Notes: generated by a model not told the origin, from the letters alone. 64,000 nucleotides of DNA from CAWJFP01 sp963842155 (GCA_963842155.1 CAWJFP010000035.1:62001-126000); one strand, 5' to 3'; counted from the stretch's first letter, positions 26,402-36,284 are shown. Made by a program: numbers and translations.

Positions 26402-27634
26402 ATGCGCCTCGTCCTCCTCATCGCCTTGCTGCTCGCCGCCGCGGCGCCGGCGCGGGCCGACGCGTTGTCCGACCGGCTGCAGGCGCTGGCGCGCGATGCG
26501 ATCGAGGGCGACGGGCTCACGGGAATCATCGTCGCGGTCGAGCTTTCCGGCGCGCCCGCCGCCATCGCCGCCGCCGGGCTCGCCGACGTCGCCGACCATA
26601 CGGCGATGGCGCCCAACAGCCGCTTCAAGATCGCCAGTATCGCCAAGACCTTCCTCGCCGCCCTCGCCCTCAAGCTCGACGACGAGCACCGTCTGACCCT
26701 CGACGACAAGCTCGCGCTCTATCTGCCCGACATGCCCAATGCCGACAGGGTTAGCTTGCGCCAACTCATGAACCACAGCTCGGGCTACGACGATTTCTAC
26801 ACCGACGCCTTCGTCGCGGCGGCCAAGGCGGCGCCCGCCAAGGCCTGGACCTCGCGCGAGCTGATCCGCTTCGCGCGGCCCGAGCATCTGCGCTTCGAGC
26901 CGGGCAGCCGCTTCGACTATTCCAACACCAATTATCTTCTGCTTGGGCTGGCGCTCGAGGCGGCCGCGCAAGAACCGCTCGCCCAGGCGCTCGGGCGGCG
27001 CTTCCTCCAGCCGCTCGGCCTCGCGAGCACTTGGCTCGGCCCCGCCGCCGAAATGCCGCTCGACCGCCTCGCCCACGGCTATGCCGATATCGACGATACG
27101 GGCGTGAAGCGCGACGTGACCGAGCAGCGCTACACGCTCGGCGGCGCCGACGGCGTCATGATCTCGGATGCGCGCGATCTCGTCGTCTGGTGTCGCGCGC
27201 TCTTCGAGCATCGCGTGCTGCCGCGCAAGGAGATCGAGGAAATGCTGAGCTTCACCGCGCCCGCCGACGAGGACGCCGCTCCCGGCTCGGCCTACGGTCT
27301 CGGGGTCGAGCGCTTCCGCGTCGATGGCGTCGAGTTCCTCGGTCATACCGGCTCGCGCGCCGGCTACAACAGCGTGATGCTGTTTCAGCCCGGAACGCAC
27401 GCCGTTCTCGTCATCGCCTTCAACGAGGACCCCAGCGACGAGGCGCTGCTCGACATCCTCCTGGAGCGGACGGTGAAGGCGGTCGAGGCGAGCGGCCTGT
27501 TGCGCTTCCCCCGCGCGCCCGATGCCGAGGCGGCGCCCGCCGCCGAAGCCGCGCCGCGTATCCAGCCGCCGGCAAAGCCGCCGCCGAAGCCGCCGCAGCC
27601 GCCCAAGACGCTTCAGGCGCCTTCCAAGGGATAG
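26402..27634 (+). CDS. Serine hydrolase, beta-lactamase/DD-peptidase fold
   Basis: A 410-residue exported protein with a signal peptide (ends ARA/DA near residue 20). The catalytic S-x-x-K is at Ser79-Lys82 (IASIAKTF), the Y-x-N is in FDYSNTNY, and a HTG box near the C-terminus (GHTGSRAGYN) replaces KTG, as in class C-like esterases and peptidases. A proline/lysine-rich tail (PPAKPPPKPP) may anchor it to the envelope. ATG 26402 fits the signal peptide; the frame extends further upstream inside the kinase gene. The 3' end overlaps the convergent thpR by 22 bases. The substrate is not predictable. Confidence 0.9.
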   Translation: MRLVLLIALLLAAAAPARADALSDRLQALARDAIEGDGLTGIIVAVELSGAPAAIAAAGLADVADHTAMAPNSRFKIASIAKTFLAALALKLDDEHRLTLDDKLALYLPDMPNADRVSLRQLMNHSSGYDDFYTDAFVAAAKAAPAKAWTSRELIRFARPEHLRFEPGSRFDYSNTNYLLLGLALEAAAQEPLAQALGRRFLQPLGLASTWLGPAAEMPLDRLAHGYADIDDTGVKRDVTEQRYTLGGADGVMISDARDLVVWCRALFEHRVLPRKEIEEMLSFTAPADEDAAPGSAYGLGVERFRVDGVEFLGHTGSRAGYNSVMLFQPGTHAVLVIAFNEDPSDEALLDILLERTVKAVEASGLLRFPRAPDAEAAPAAEAAPRIQPPAKPPPKPPQPPKTLQAPSKG

Positions 27635-28155
27635 CTCGCCTCGGGCGAATAGATCGCCCCGCTGCGCGAGAGGAAGCTCGAAAACAGCACGAAATGACGG
27701 ATCGCGGCGGGGCCCGCGCGGAAATGCGCATGCCCGCTCACGAAGGCGCCGAGACGCTCGCGCGGCCTCGATTTGAGCCGCGCCAAGGTGACGTGCGGCG
27801 AGAATTTGCGCCCGTCGGGCGGCAGCCCTGCGCTCACCACGGCGCGATCCACCTTGGCATGAAGATTGTTGAGCGCGGCGTTGCGCTGCACGCCGGCCCA
27901 TAAGGTATGGGGCGCATGGTCCTTGCCGAAGATGTCGATCCCTTCGAAGAGCAGCTCGAAGCCCGGCGCATGGATGCGCTTGAGCGCGCTGTCGATATCC
28001 TCCCAGCGCGCCTCGTCCACCTCGCCGATGAAGCGCAAGGTGAGGTGGAAACTCTCCGGCCGCACCCAGCGCGCGCCCGGCAGCCCGTTGCACAGCCCCT
28101 CGAGGCGCGAGCGGATGTCTTGCGGCAGCTGGAGCCCGACGAAAAGGCGGATCAT
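27613..28155 (-). CDS. thpR: RNA 2',3'-cyclic phosphodiesterase ThpR
   Basis: A 180-residue member of the 2H phosphoesterase superfamily. The two active-site motifs are HLTL (His37, Thr39) and HVTL (His121, Thr123). MIRLFVGLQLP is the usual start, so ATG 28155 is preferred over a longer frame beginning at 28326 that has no similarity. The enzyme opens 2',3'-cyclic phosphates at RNA ends, or ligates in reverse. It is convergent with the serine hydrolase gene, overlapping by 22 bases. Confidence 0.94.
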   Translation of the reverse strand: MIRLFVGLQLPQDIRSRLEGLCNGLPGARWVRPESFHLTLRFIGEVDEARWEDIDSALKRIHAPGFELLFEGIDIFGKDHAPHTLWAGVQRNAALNNLHAKVDRAVVSAGLPPDGRKFSPHVTLARLKSRPRERLGAFVSGHAHFRAGPAAIRHFVLFSSFLSRSGAIYSPEASYPLEGA

Positions 28156-28298
28156 GACGGATACTGTTGGGAAAGTATTTTGAGCATCGGAGTGTTCATG
28201 CGCTAGGGCGCAATGATGATTTAAAAACGCGACCGCCTCCATCCAATAGTTGCCTGTTTTTGCCGGCCACCCGATTCTCGCTGATTTTTGCGACAATA

Positions 28299-31200
28299 TC
28301 ACCGCTTGAACAGCCAGGATCCCCACAAGGCAGGGACGAGCTCCGCCTCGTCCGGTACGTCGGAGACGAGCGCGGTCGCCTTGTTGTTCCAGTAGCTGCG
28401 TTGCAGGGTTTGGAACCCGTTGCCACGCAGCAGGCCGATATCGCCGCGGATCGCCGTGCCTGCGCCGGGCTTGAGGTCGAGCGTCGCGAGCGGCACCGAG
28501 AATTCGTAATTGCCGCCGGCCTCGGCGAACTCGATCTGATCGCTCACATCCTCGACCTGATCGAACGTCACGGTCCGCCAGGGCGAGCTGAAGGATACGG
28601 GTGTGGCCGTACCGGGCACGACGGCGCGATAAAGCAAGGCGAGCAGCCGGCCCTTGACCTTGGTGACGAGGAGGCGCTCGTCGCCGGCCGCGGGCTGCTT
28701 GCGTGCGCCATCGGCCCCGGGATCGCTTCCGATCATGAGATCGAGCGCGCCGCCGGTCACGAACGGCGCCGTCGGCACTTGGCCGGAATTGCGCAGCAGA
28801 GTCGGATCGCCCGTGCGGAACGCCGCATAGAGCCGGTCGCCCGCGACGGCAAGGGCCGCCTCCACGTCATAGGGCTTGCTGGGGCTGTCGAAATAGGCCG
28901 CGCTGCCGGAGCGGTCCACCTCCGCCCAGTGCGCCTGCGCCCAATCGTCGAGCGTTCCGTCGATGCGGGGCGGCGCGTCGAGCAGGCTCACGGTCAGGCT
29001 CTGCCGCCCCAGCGACTGCTGCCGTCCGAGCTCGCTGGCCACGACATAATCGTCCGCCTGGCGCAGCGCCTCCGGCGTGAGCGAGATCGTCGTTTCCGGC
29101 AGACGCCGGATGGTCTCCAAGCCGTCGACGCGGACCAGGCTCGAGGAAAACCCGACTTGCAGATAGATATTGCCGTCCGCGGTCTGAGTTATCGTCGGCC
29201 AGAAATCCTCGCCATGAAGGCTCACCTTGTTGAGCGGCATGTCGCGTTCGGCCACTGGCATCGTCCACGGCGTTCCCCGGCGCCCGTCGCGAAAGAGCTG
29301 GGCCACGAATAGGCCGTCATGGGTAAAGAGATAGATCACGCCCTGGTTCCCGTTGATCGCCCAAAGCGAACCGGCGTCGCTGCCCCGCGGCGTGACGAAG
29401 CCGCCAAGCAACCGCGTGGTGCCGATCAACTCGCCCGGACGGTCCGGCACCGGCGCCGAATGGGAGGGATGCAGGCCGGGCCACAGGCTTGGATAGGACC
29501 AGAGCGGCGTTCCGTTACGGGCGCCGCCCAATGATTGGCGGGCGAAGGGCTTGGGCGCGGTCGTCATCACCACCCAGCCGTCGGGCGCAACCAGCAGCTG
29601 GTCGCCGCCATCGCTGTGAGCGGCCTGCGCCCCGGCGACCAGCGTCTCGCCCGCGGCCAGATCGTAGACAGAAACCCCGTCGCCGACGAAGCCGCTCGGG
29701 CGATAGCGGACCGATCGATCGCCGACCGCCGACGCGATGAAGGACAAGTCCGGCATCATGGTGATGCCGCCGGCGTCGCTATCGGCGAATTGCAGCTCGT
29801 CGGCTTGAACATGACCGTCGCCGTTCAGGTCCGACCAGACGAGCATCACGTGATCGCGCCATCGCGGGTCGGCGAACTTGATTCCTCCCGGCAGGCGGGA
29901 GCGAATTTCTTCCAGGGGCAGCTCCGGCCATCCACTCAACCGGCCGAGCGCCGCGACCGGCGCCGCCACGCCGCCGCGCATGATCCAAAGCGTGACGATT
30001 GGCGCGCCGTTGGTCCCATCGGCGTCGAACTGGTTGCTCATATATTGCCGGCCGTTGCAGTAGATCGGCGTCTCCGGCAGTCCTGTGAAGTCGTTGAGGT
30101 TCCGTGCGACGGGCAGCCGGGCCGGCGTCGCATCCAGGCGGTAGAGGATATCGACCGGCCGGCTCGCGCCGGCCGCCCAGTCGAGGCGGAATTCCATGCC
30201 GGCGTAATAGAACCGGGTCTTGTCCAAGGGGTCGAGCGCGCCGCCGCCGCCATATTGAGGCGGACCGTAAAACGCCTTCCATAGTCTGCCATCGAGCGAC
30301 CAGACGCTGACGCGCTTGGGCTGACCGTCCTTCTCGGCCACCCAGAGATGCCGGTGCTCGTCGATGGCGAGGCCGAAGGGATGGTTCATGTGCGATTCGT
30401 CGTACGCGCCTTCGCGCGGCGCTCCGGGATGTCCGATCGCGCCCTTGCGCTCGCCGTCGGCGGAGAGGATCTTGACTTGATGGCTGTTCCCCCAGTCGCT
30501 GACATAGATGTCGCCGTCCTCGTCCAGCGCCAGCCCCTGCGGGTCCTCGAAGGGTTCGCTCGTCAAGGGCGAGCATGCGACCGCCAGCTCCGGCGCCGCC
30601 TCGCTTGCGGTCGCGGCCGCTGCCGGAAACGGTGGCAGCACGCAACGCAAAAGCTGCCGTCCCGAGAGGACGAGGAGGCGGCCTGCCTGATCGAACGCCA
30701 GGCCGCGCGGATCGGCGATGGGGGCATGGCCGAAGACGGCGCCGGTTCCGGCCGCGACGAACAGCAGTTCGTCGAGCGGCGAAACGCTGACGGCGAGAAT
30801 GCCGTCATAGGCCGCTAGCCCGTGTAAGACGGTCGTGTCTTCCACTTCGAAAATGTTGGATGGAACCGCGAGCTTGAGCGGCGACGCCAGAATGGGCTTG
30901 TCGGCGCCGCCGGTCAGACCGGTGATCCGCAGCTCGCCCCTGAAGAACGTGGCCGCGAAGGCGAGAAGATCGGGCAGCCGCCGGCGTCCGCGATCGCGGG
31001 CGAGATAGGCGGCGCCGGTCCAGCTCCCGCCGACCCAGCGCTCGCCGCCTTGTTTCCGACCCTCGAGGTCGACCCAGGCCAGGCCCTGGCCGGCCTCGGC
31101 GACGTAGCTGCCGATGTAGACCAGCGGCTTGCCGCCGGGCGTTGCGCCCGCCGGCAGGAAAAGCGCGCTCATCGGCGGATAATGGTCGGCCAGCCAGCCG

Positions 31201-31640
31201 CCCCCGCCATCCACCGTCTGCCAAGGCGGCATGCCCGAACTATAGACAGAGAATTGGTAACGCAGATTGATGTCGCGATAGCTTAGCCCGCGCACGCGAT
31301 AGGTGCCGGGCGCCACGAGGGCGGCCGGGATATGGTAATAGCCGTGCTCCGCCGCGTCGACATCGCGGCCCAGATCGTCGGTACCGTCCCACCAGGCCGT
31401 CTGCTGCCCTGCCGGGTAATATTGTGCGGATACCAGGTTGCGGACGCGCCGGCCGCTTTCATCCTCGATCACCAGCGTGACATAGCCCGGCGCCGGGAGG
31501 TCGAACGGGACCGCGATCGGCGGATGGCTGGCGGCGCTCGACGCCGGCTCCGCCGCCTGGGCAGCGGAAAAGACGGCGAGGCCTGCACCGAGCAGGATGA
31601 GCGGCAGATCGCGCCATCGACGTCGTGAGCGATCGGTCAT
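28299..31640 (-). CDS. Large secreted NHL-repeat protein with FlgD-like and CBM9-like domains
   Basis: 1113 residues with a signal peptide (ending AQA/AE near residue 30). A FlgD-Ig-like domain (about 45-118, LPAPGYVTLVIEDESGRRVRNLV with WDGTDDLGR) comes first. A beta-propeller with NHL-type repeats covers roughly 170-480, with DPRGLAFDQAGRLLVL, DPQGLALDEDGDIYVSDWG and HPFGLAIDEHRHLWVAE. An EF-hand/dockerin-like loop lies at 604-615 (DLNGDGHVQADE). The C-terminus (about 888-1113) is a CBM9-like domain starting PRIDGTLDDW. This arrangement suggests carbohydrate or polymer binding outside the cell. No enzyme site is seen. It is a single gene with no operon partners. Confidence 0.8.
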   Translation of the reverse strand: MTDRSRRRWRDLPLILLGAGLAVFSAAQAAEPASSAASHPPIAVPFDLPAPGYVTLVIEDESGRRVRNLVSAQYYPAGQQTAWWDGTDDLGRDVDAAEHGYYHIPAALVAPGTYRVRGLSYRDINLRYQFSVYSSGMPPWQTVDGGGGWLADHYPPMSALFLPAGATPGGKPLVYIGSYVAEAGQGLAWVDLEGRKQGGERWVGGSWTGAAYLARDRGRRRLPDLLAFAATFFRGELRITGLTGGADKPILASPLKLAVPSNIFEVEDTTVLHGLAAYDGILAVSVSPLDELLFVAAGTGAVFGHAPIADPRGLAFDQAGRLLVLSGRQLLRCVLPPFPAAAATASEAAPELAVACSPLTSEPFEDPQGLALDEDGDIYVSDWGNSHQVKILSADGERKGAIGHPGAPREGAYDESHMNHPFGLAIDEHRHLWVAEKDGQPKRVSVWSLDGRLWKAFYGPPQYGGGGALDPLDKTRFYYAGMEFRLDWAAGASRPVDILYRLDATPARLPVARNLNDFTGLPETPIYCNGRQYMSNQFDADGTNGAPIVTLWIMRGGVAAPVAALGRLSGWPELPLEEIRSRLPGGIKFADPRWRDHVMLVWSDLNGDGHVQADELQFADSDAGGITMMPDLSFIASAVGDRSVRYRPSGFVGDGVSVYDLAAGETLVAGAQAAHSDGGDQLLVAPDGWVVMTTAPKPFARQSLGGARNGTPLWSYPSLWPGLHPSHSAPVPDRPGELIGTTRLLGGFVTPRGSDAGSLWAINGNQGVIYLFTHDGLFVAQLFRDGRRGTPWTMPVAERDMPLNKVSLHGEDFWPTITQTADGNIYLQVGFSSSLVRVDGLETIRRLPETTISLTPEALRQADDYVVASELGRQQSLGRQSLTVSLLDAPPRIDGTLDDWAQAHWAEVDRSGSAAYFDSPSKPYDVEAALAVAGDRLYAAFRTGDPTLLRNSGQVPTAPFVTGGALDLMIGSDPGADGARKQPAAGDERLLVTKVKGRLLALLYRAVVPGTATPVSFSSPWRTVTFDQVEDVSDQIEFAEAGGNYEFSVPLATLDLKPGAGTAIRGDIGLLRGNGFQTLQRSYWNNKATALVSDVPDEAELVPALWGSWLFKR

Positions 31641-31783
31641 GCCTGCCGCGCTAGTCGCGGCGATCGATCTTCGCCATGAAATTCACATTACGCCGGAAGC
31701 AGCGCCGCACAAGGGCGTCCGCTCACGGGTCGCCCGCGGTGGTCCCGACCATCTCCAGGCTGGGTCGAAGCGGCGGCACGCAA

Positions 31784-33190
31784 CTAGGAGGCCGGCCGCA
31801 GCTCCGCGATTATTGGCGGCGCGTTCGCTTCGGCCGGCGTCAGGCTCGGCAGCGTGACGGCCGGCGGCGCCGCGGCCGCCGGAGGCGGAAGCTCGGCCGG
31901 CACGGCCCGCGCGGGGCTGCGCCAGACCATGGAATCATAGGCGCTGCAATGTCGGCAAAGCGGCGCCCAGACCGTCTCGGCGGCGCCGCACCGATCGCAC
32001 ACCCAGGCCGGGTCCGGCGGGGCGTCGGCGGAGCGCGCGAGCCAGTCATGCGCGGCCTTCACGTCGCCATGCTCGGCCTCCTCCAGCGCCGCCCAGAGCC
32101 GACAGGCGCGCGCGGGCAGCGGGACGCCCAACGCCTCGAGCTCGTGGCGCGCCTGGCCCCAAAGCCGGGCGGCTAACGCCGCCTCGGCGACGGCGAGGCG
32201 GCTCTCGGGATCCTCCGGCCGTTGCGCGGCGAGCTTTTGCAGACGCATGACTCGCGCAAGCGGATCGGCCGCGGGGTCGAGCGCCAAATAGGCCTTGGCG
32301 AGGTCGGGATGCGGTGCCATGGCCCAGCTCTGCTCGATGAGCTTGGCCGCGCGCCGCCCCTTACCCGCCTTGGCGAGAAGGGTCGCGGCGAGCACGGCTG
32401 CGGGAACGAAGTGGGGATCGAGACCGAGGGCCGCGCGCGCATGGGCGAGCGCGTCGGCATCCGCCCCCGAGGCCTCGGCGGCGAGCGCGCGCTCGTAACG
32501 CGCGACGGCGCGCTGGCGCATGCCTTCGGCCGGCGGCAGCAGCTTGTAGCGCGTCGCGGCGATGGCGGCGGCCTCGGCCTCGCGCCAATCGCCCGAGCGC
32601 ACGGCGAGATCATGCAGGCTCGCGAGCAGCCAGCCGGCGCGCGGCCGCAAGGCGCGCGCCCGCCGCGCATAATCGAGCGCCTCTTCCATGCGACCGGCCT
32701 TGGTCGCCTGCATGATGAGGCCGCGCAGCCCGAGGAACTTGGTCTCCGGCCGCTCCAGCATGGCGGCGAAATATTTTGCCGCCGCCGCGTCGTCGCCGTC
32801 GAGCTGCGCCGCCTGCGCCGAGAGCAGCATGGTGAGCGGCGGCTCGTTGAGCAGCGCGTCCGCGCGGCGCGCCTGGCGCCGCGCCTCGTCGGGATCGCCC
32901 GCCGCGACGGCCACCATGCCTTGTGTGAGGGCGCGGTAGCCGCGCGCGCGCCGCCGCTCGCGCCAGCGGCGCCTGAGGTTCGCGGGCGCGCTCGCGAGCC
33001 AGCGCCAGAGCTGATAGCCGACGGTGGCGGCCGCGGCCACCAGCAGCACCGCGCCGACCAGCACGCCGACCGAGGTGTCGACGCGATAGTTCTGCCAGAC
33101 GAGGCTGACGCCGCCCGGCTGGTCGGCGATCCAGCCGGCGGCGGCGGCGATTATGGCGAGGGCGAGCAGCAGGATGGTGGCGCGGATCAT
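31784..33190 (-). CDS. hemY: HemY-like haem-biosynthesis membrane protein
   Basis: A 468-residue protein with two N-terminal membrane helices (about 4-20 and 40-62), a cytosolic TPR array (for example GDPDEARRQARRADALL and GDWREAEAAAIAATR), and a C-terminal zinc-ribbon-like CDRC...CRHC segment typical of alphaproteobacterial versions. HemY in this sense is the HemY_N/TPR protein that sits in haem operons. Its exact role is not settled. It follows the hemD-Mic60 fusion by 40 bases on the same strand, so the two are likely co-transcribed. Confidence 0.88.
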   Translation of the reverse strand: MIRATILLLALAIIAAAAGWIADQPGGVSLVWQNYRVDTSVGVLVGAVLLVAAAATVGYQLWRWLASAPANLRRRWRERRRARGYRALTQGMVAVAAGDPDEARRQARRADALLNEPPLTMLLSAQAAQLDGDDAAAAKYFAAMLERPETKFLGLRGLIMQATKAGRMEEALDYARRARALRPRAGWLLASLHDLAVRSGDWREAEAAAIAATRYKLLPPAEGMRQRAVARYERALAAEASGADADALAHARAALGLDPHFVPAAVLAATLLAKAGKGRRAAKLIEQSWAMAPHPDLAKAYLALDPAADPLARVMRLQKLAAQRPEDPESRLAVAEAALAARLWGQARHELEALGVPLPARACRLWAALEEAEHGDVKAAHDWLARSADAPPDPAWVCDRCGAAETVWAPLCRHCSAYDSMVWRSPARAVPAELPPPAAAAPPAVTLPSLTPAEANAPPIIAELRPAS

Positions 33191-33230
33191 GGCGCGGCAT
33201 CCGTCCTTCGCCGCGAGCGCGAGCGCTTCG

Positions 33231-35117
33231 TCACGGCTTGGCCTCGCCGAGATGGGCGATGGCGCGCGCGCCCAGGCTGTCGAGCGCCGCCTCGGCCGCG
33301 AGGCGCGCGCGTGCATCGGCGAGCCAAGGCGCCATCGCCTCGGCGGGATTGCCCTTGAGCGCGGCGAGCGCCTCGACCGCGCTCTTGAGATCGCCTGCCG
33401 AGAGCCGCGCGCCGGCGCGGGCGAGGACGGCGTCGGTGCCGTCGCCCGCATCCTCGCCATCGATGCGGCGGACCACCACGAGCTGCCGCAGCCGCGCCCA
33501 AATCCGGCCCAGCAGCCCCGCCCTGTCGGCGGCCATGGCGGCACGCGCCGCGGCAAGCGACGCCGCGTCGTAGCTCGACTGCAGCGCGCCCAGCGTGGGG
33601 ATGCCGCTCGTCGCATGCTCCTTGAGAGCGGCGAGCGCCGGCTGCGCGGCATCGTCGCCCGCGGCGAGGAGGGCGACCGTGTCGAGCGCCTGGCCATAAG
33701 GCGCGCGTTCGGCAAGGGCGGCGCGGAGCTGACCCAGCGCGAGCACGAAAGCGGCCTGGCGCATGTCGCTCGCGACGGTCTTCTTGCTCGCGTCTTCGAG
33801 CGCCGCGAGCCGCGTCCGCATCGCATCCATATCCGTCCCGAGCTTGGTGATGTCGAGTTTGAGCGCGGCGAGCTGATCGGCGAGCGCTGCGAGCTGCGTC
33901 GCGTCGATCGCCGGCTTGGGCTCGGGCCGGGCCGCGAGCTCGGCATAGGAATGCTCCAACGCCGCCAGCTTGCGCTCCGACTGGGCGAGCTCCTCCGGCA
34001 GGCCCAGGAGGCTCGGCGCCGCCTTTTGCAGACCGTCCAGCCCATCGAGCTTGGCCTCGATGCGCGCCAGCCGCGCCGCCTGCTCGTTGACGCGCGCGAG
34101 GGCGGCACCGTCATCGCCCCGTCCCAGCCCCGCCAAGGGTCCCCAATAGGGCAGCCCGAGCATGAGGAGGACGATCAGCGCGACCGGCAAGCCGAGCCAG
34201 AGCGCGAGGCGGAGATTGCGCGGACGGCGCGGCGCCGGAGGCGGAGGGGCCGCCGTCTTGGCGCTCTCGGCCTGATCGGGTTTCTCGCTCAACTGCGCCT
34301 CCTTTGACCCGACGCCGTTGCGCCGCGCGAACGGATCAATGCCCAAGACCCGAACGCCCTGATCCTCGACAACTCTATCCTGTGCTTCGACCGGCGCCAG
34401 GCTTGCATCTTTCCGCGGCGCAAGCAATTCCACGAGCACCGATTGCTCGGGCCGCGCGGCGACAAGCACAGCATGCCAGGCGAGCGCCGACGCCGCGTCG
34501 GCGACGGCCTGGCTCAGGCAGACGGCGTCGAGCCGGGCGCAGGCGGAAGCGAGGCCGGCCTTTTCGGCGAGACTAACAAAGGTGGCGGCGGTACGGGGAG
34601 AAAAAAGCAGGACGGCGTCGAGCAGCCCCTCGCGCAAGGCGGCCACGGCCGCGCCCGAGAAGCGCTTGGCCGCGACGGCCTCGTAAAGCACGATGCGGCG
34701 GATCTCATAGCCTTGCGGCGCCAGCAGCGCCGGGAGATCGCCCGCGACGTCGGCGCCCGCCGCATGGAGCAACGCGCCCTTCGCCGGATCGAGCCTTGCG
34801 CGCAGCAGCGCTGCCAACTCGGCGACCGCCCCTTGCGCGCTTTCGATCGCCTCGAAGCCCGCGCGGCGCGCGGCCTCCGCCGTGCGCTCGCCGATGGCGA
34901 AGACGGGCAAGGCGCGTCCGCCCTCGCGCGCGGCGAAAGCCTCGACGCCGTTCGCGCTGGTGAAGACCAGGGCCTGCACGCCTTCGAGCGGGAGCGGTCC
35001 CGCGCCGGCCGGCCGAATCGCGATCAACGGCTCGACGAGCGATTCGACGCCGCGCGCGGCGAGCAGGGCCGCGAGCCTTTCCGCCTGCCCGCGCGGGCGT
35101 GTTACGAGGACGCGCAT
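33231..35117 (-). CDS. hemD: Fusion of uroporphyrinogen-III synthase (HemD) with a Mic60/mitofilin-like domain
   Basis: 628 residues in one frame. Residues 1 to about 235 are a HemD domain (VLVTRPRGQAERLA, VFTSANGVEAFA, FSPRTAATF), which closes hydroxymethylbilane to uroporphyrinogen III. A linker with PPPPAPRRPR leads to one membrane helix (303-323), then coiled coil and a C-terminal mitofilin-type segment (LVVVRRIDGED, RLSAGDLKSAVEALAAL). In related bacteria hemD and the Mic60-like gene are usually adjacent but separate, followed by hemY as here. The fusion would anchor the haem enzyme to the membrane. No sign of a lost stop or frameshift at the junction. Confidence 0.87.
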   Translation of the reverse strand: MRVLVTRPRGQAERLAALLAARGVESLVEPLIAIRPAGAGPLPLEGVQALVFTSANGVEAFAAREGGRALPVFAIGERTAEAARRAGFEAIESAQGAVAELAALLRARLDPAKGALLHAAGADVAGDLPALLAPQGYEIRRIVLYEAVAAKRFSGAAVAALREGLLDAVLLFSPRTAATFVSLAEKAGLASACARLDAVCLSQAVADAASALAWHAVLVAARPEQSVLVELLAPRKDASLAPVEAQDRVVEDQGVRVLGIDPFARRNGVGSKEAQLSEKPDQAESAKTAAPPPPAPRRPRNLRLALWLGLPVALIVLLMLGLPYWGPLAGLGRGDDGAALARVNEQAARLARIEAKLDGLDGLQKAAPSLLGLPEELAQSERKLAALEHSYAELAARPEPKPAIDATQLAALADQLAALKLDITKLGTDMDAMRTRLAALEDASKKTVASDMRQAAFVLALGQLRAALAERAPYGQALDTVALLAAGDDAAQPALAALKEHATSGIPTLGALQSSYDAASLAAARAAMAADRAGLLGRIWARLRQLVVVRRIDGEDAGDGTDAVLARAGARLSAGDLKSAVEALAALKGNPAEAMAPWLADARARLAAEAALDSLGARAIAHLGEAKP

Positions 35118-35210
35118 GGCAAGAAGCTCTAGCCCCTCGCCCCCCCAAAGGAAAGAGGCTCGGGCTTGCGCGATGGGCTATTCTCTTCGCGCGATGATCC
35201 GGTTCAAGCC

Positions 35211-36269
35211 ATGATCCTGCTTGGCATCGAGACGAGCTGCGACGAGACCGCGGCCGCGCTGGTGCGCGACGATCGCAAGATTCTCGCCGAGCGCTTGTTG
35301 TCGCAGCTCGAGGAGCATCGCGCCTACGGCGGCATCGTGCCGGAGATCGCGGCGCGCGCCCATCTCGACCATATCGACCGGCTCGTCGCCGAGGCGATGG
35401 CGGAGGCGGGCCTCTCCTTCGCCGAGCTCGACGGCGTCGCGGCCACAGGCGGCCCCGAACTCATCGGCGGCGTCATCGTCGGCGTCATGACGGCGAAGGC
35501 GATCGCCGCGGCGAGCGGCCGCCCCTTCCTCGCCGTCAACCATCTCGAAGGCCATGCGCTCTCGATCCGCCTGGTCGAGCCGCTCGCCTTTCCCTATCTC
35601 CTGCTGCTGGTCTCGGGCGGCCATTGCCAGCTGCTCGCCGTCGAAGGGGTGGGGCGCTACCGGCGGTTCGGCACCACGCTCGACGACGCGGCGGGCGAGG
35701 CCTTCGATAAATGCGCGAAGCTGCTGGGCCTGGGTTTTCCCGGCGGGCCCGCCATCGAGGAGGCGGCGCGCGCCGGCGATGCCAGGCGCTTCGCGCTGCC
35801 GCGGCCGCTTCTGGGACGGGCGGGCTGCGACTTCTCCTTCTCCGGCCTCAAGACCGCGATGCGGCAGGCGATCCTGGCACTCGGGCCGGGCGGGCTGGAT
35901 GCGCGCGCGCTGGCCGATCTGGCCGCGTCCTTCCAGGCCGCCGTCGCCGACGTGCTCGCCGACCGGACCGCCCACGCGATCGCGGCCTTCCGCGCCCGCT
36001 ACGCCTCGGGCGAGACCCTGGTGGTGGCGGGCGGCGTAGCGGCGAACGGACTCTTGCGCGCGCGGCTCGAGCGGGTGGCGCGCGAGCATGGCATGAGCTT
36101 CGCGGCACCTCCGCAGCGTCTTTGCACCGACAACGCGGCGATGATCGCCTGGGCGGGGATCGAGCGCCTCAAGCTCGGGCTTGTCGACGGCCTCGATTTC
36201 GCGCCGCGACCGCGCTGGCCGCTCGATCCGGACGCCGTGCGCGTTGTCGGGGCCGGCGTGAAGGCGTGA
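35211..36269 (+). CDS. tsaD: tRNA N6-adenosine threonylcarbamoyltransferase TsaD
   Basis: A 352-residue ASKHA-fold protein that, with TsaB and TsaE, makes t6A37 on ANN-decoding tRNAs. GIETSCDETAAA is the N-terminal signature. Metal ligands His111 and His115 are in VNHLEGH, SGGHC follows, and the C-terminal CTDNAAMIAW carries the third ligand Asp. ATG 35211 gives the canonical start MILLGIETSC; a longer frame from 35166 is not conserved. It is divergent from the hemD fusion. In many alphaproteobacteria gpsA follows directly; here two genes intervene. Confidence 0.97.
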   Translation: MILLGIETSCDETAAALVRDDRKILAERLLSQLEEHRAYGGIVPEIAARAHLDHIDRLVAEAMAEAGLSFAELDGVAATGGPELIGGVIVGVMTAKAIAAASGRPFLAVNHLEGHALSIRLVEPLAFPYLLLLVSGGHCQLLAVEGVGRYRRFGTTLDDAAGEAFDKCAKLLGLGFPGGPAIEEAARAGDARRFALPRPLLGRAGCDFSFSGLKTAMRQAILALGPGGLDARALADLAASFQAAVADVLADRTAHAIAAFRARYASGETLVVAGGVAANGLLRARLERVAREHGMSFAAPPQRLCTDNAAMIAWAGIERLKLGLVDGLDFAPRPRWPLDPDAVRVVGAGVKA

Positions 36270-36284
36270 CGGGCTTGCTTGGGA

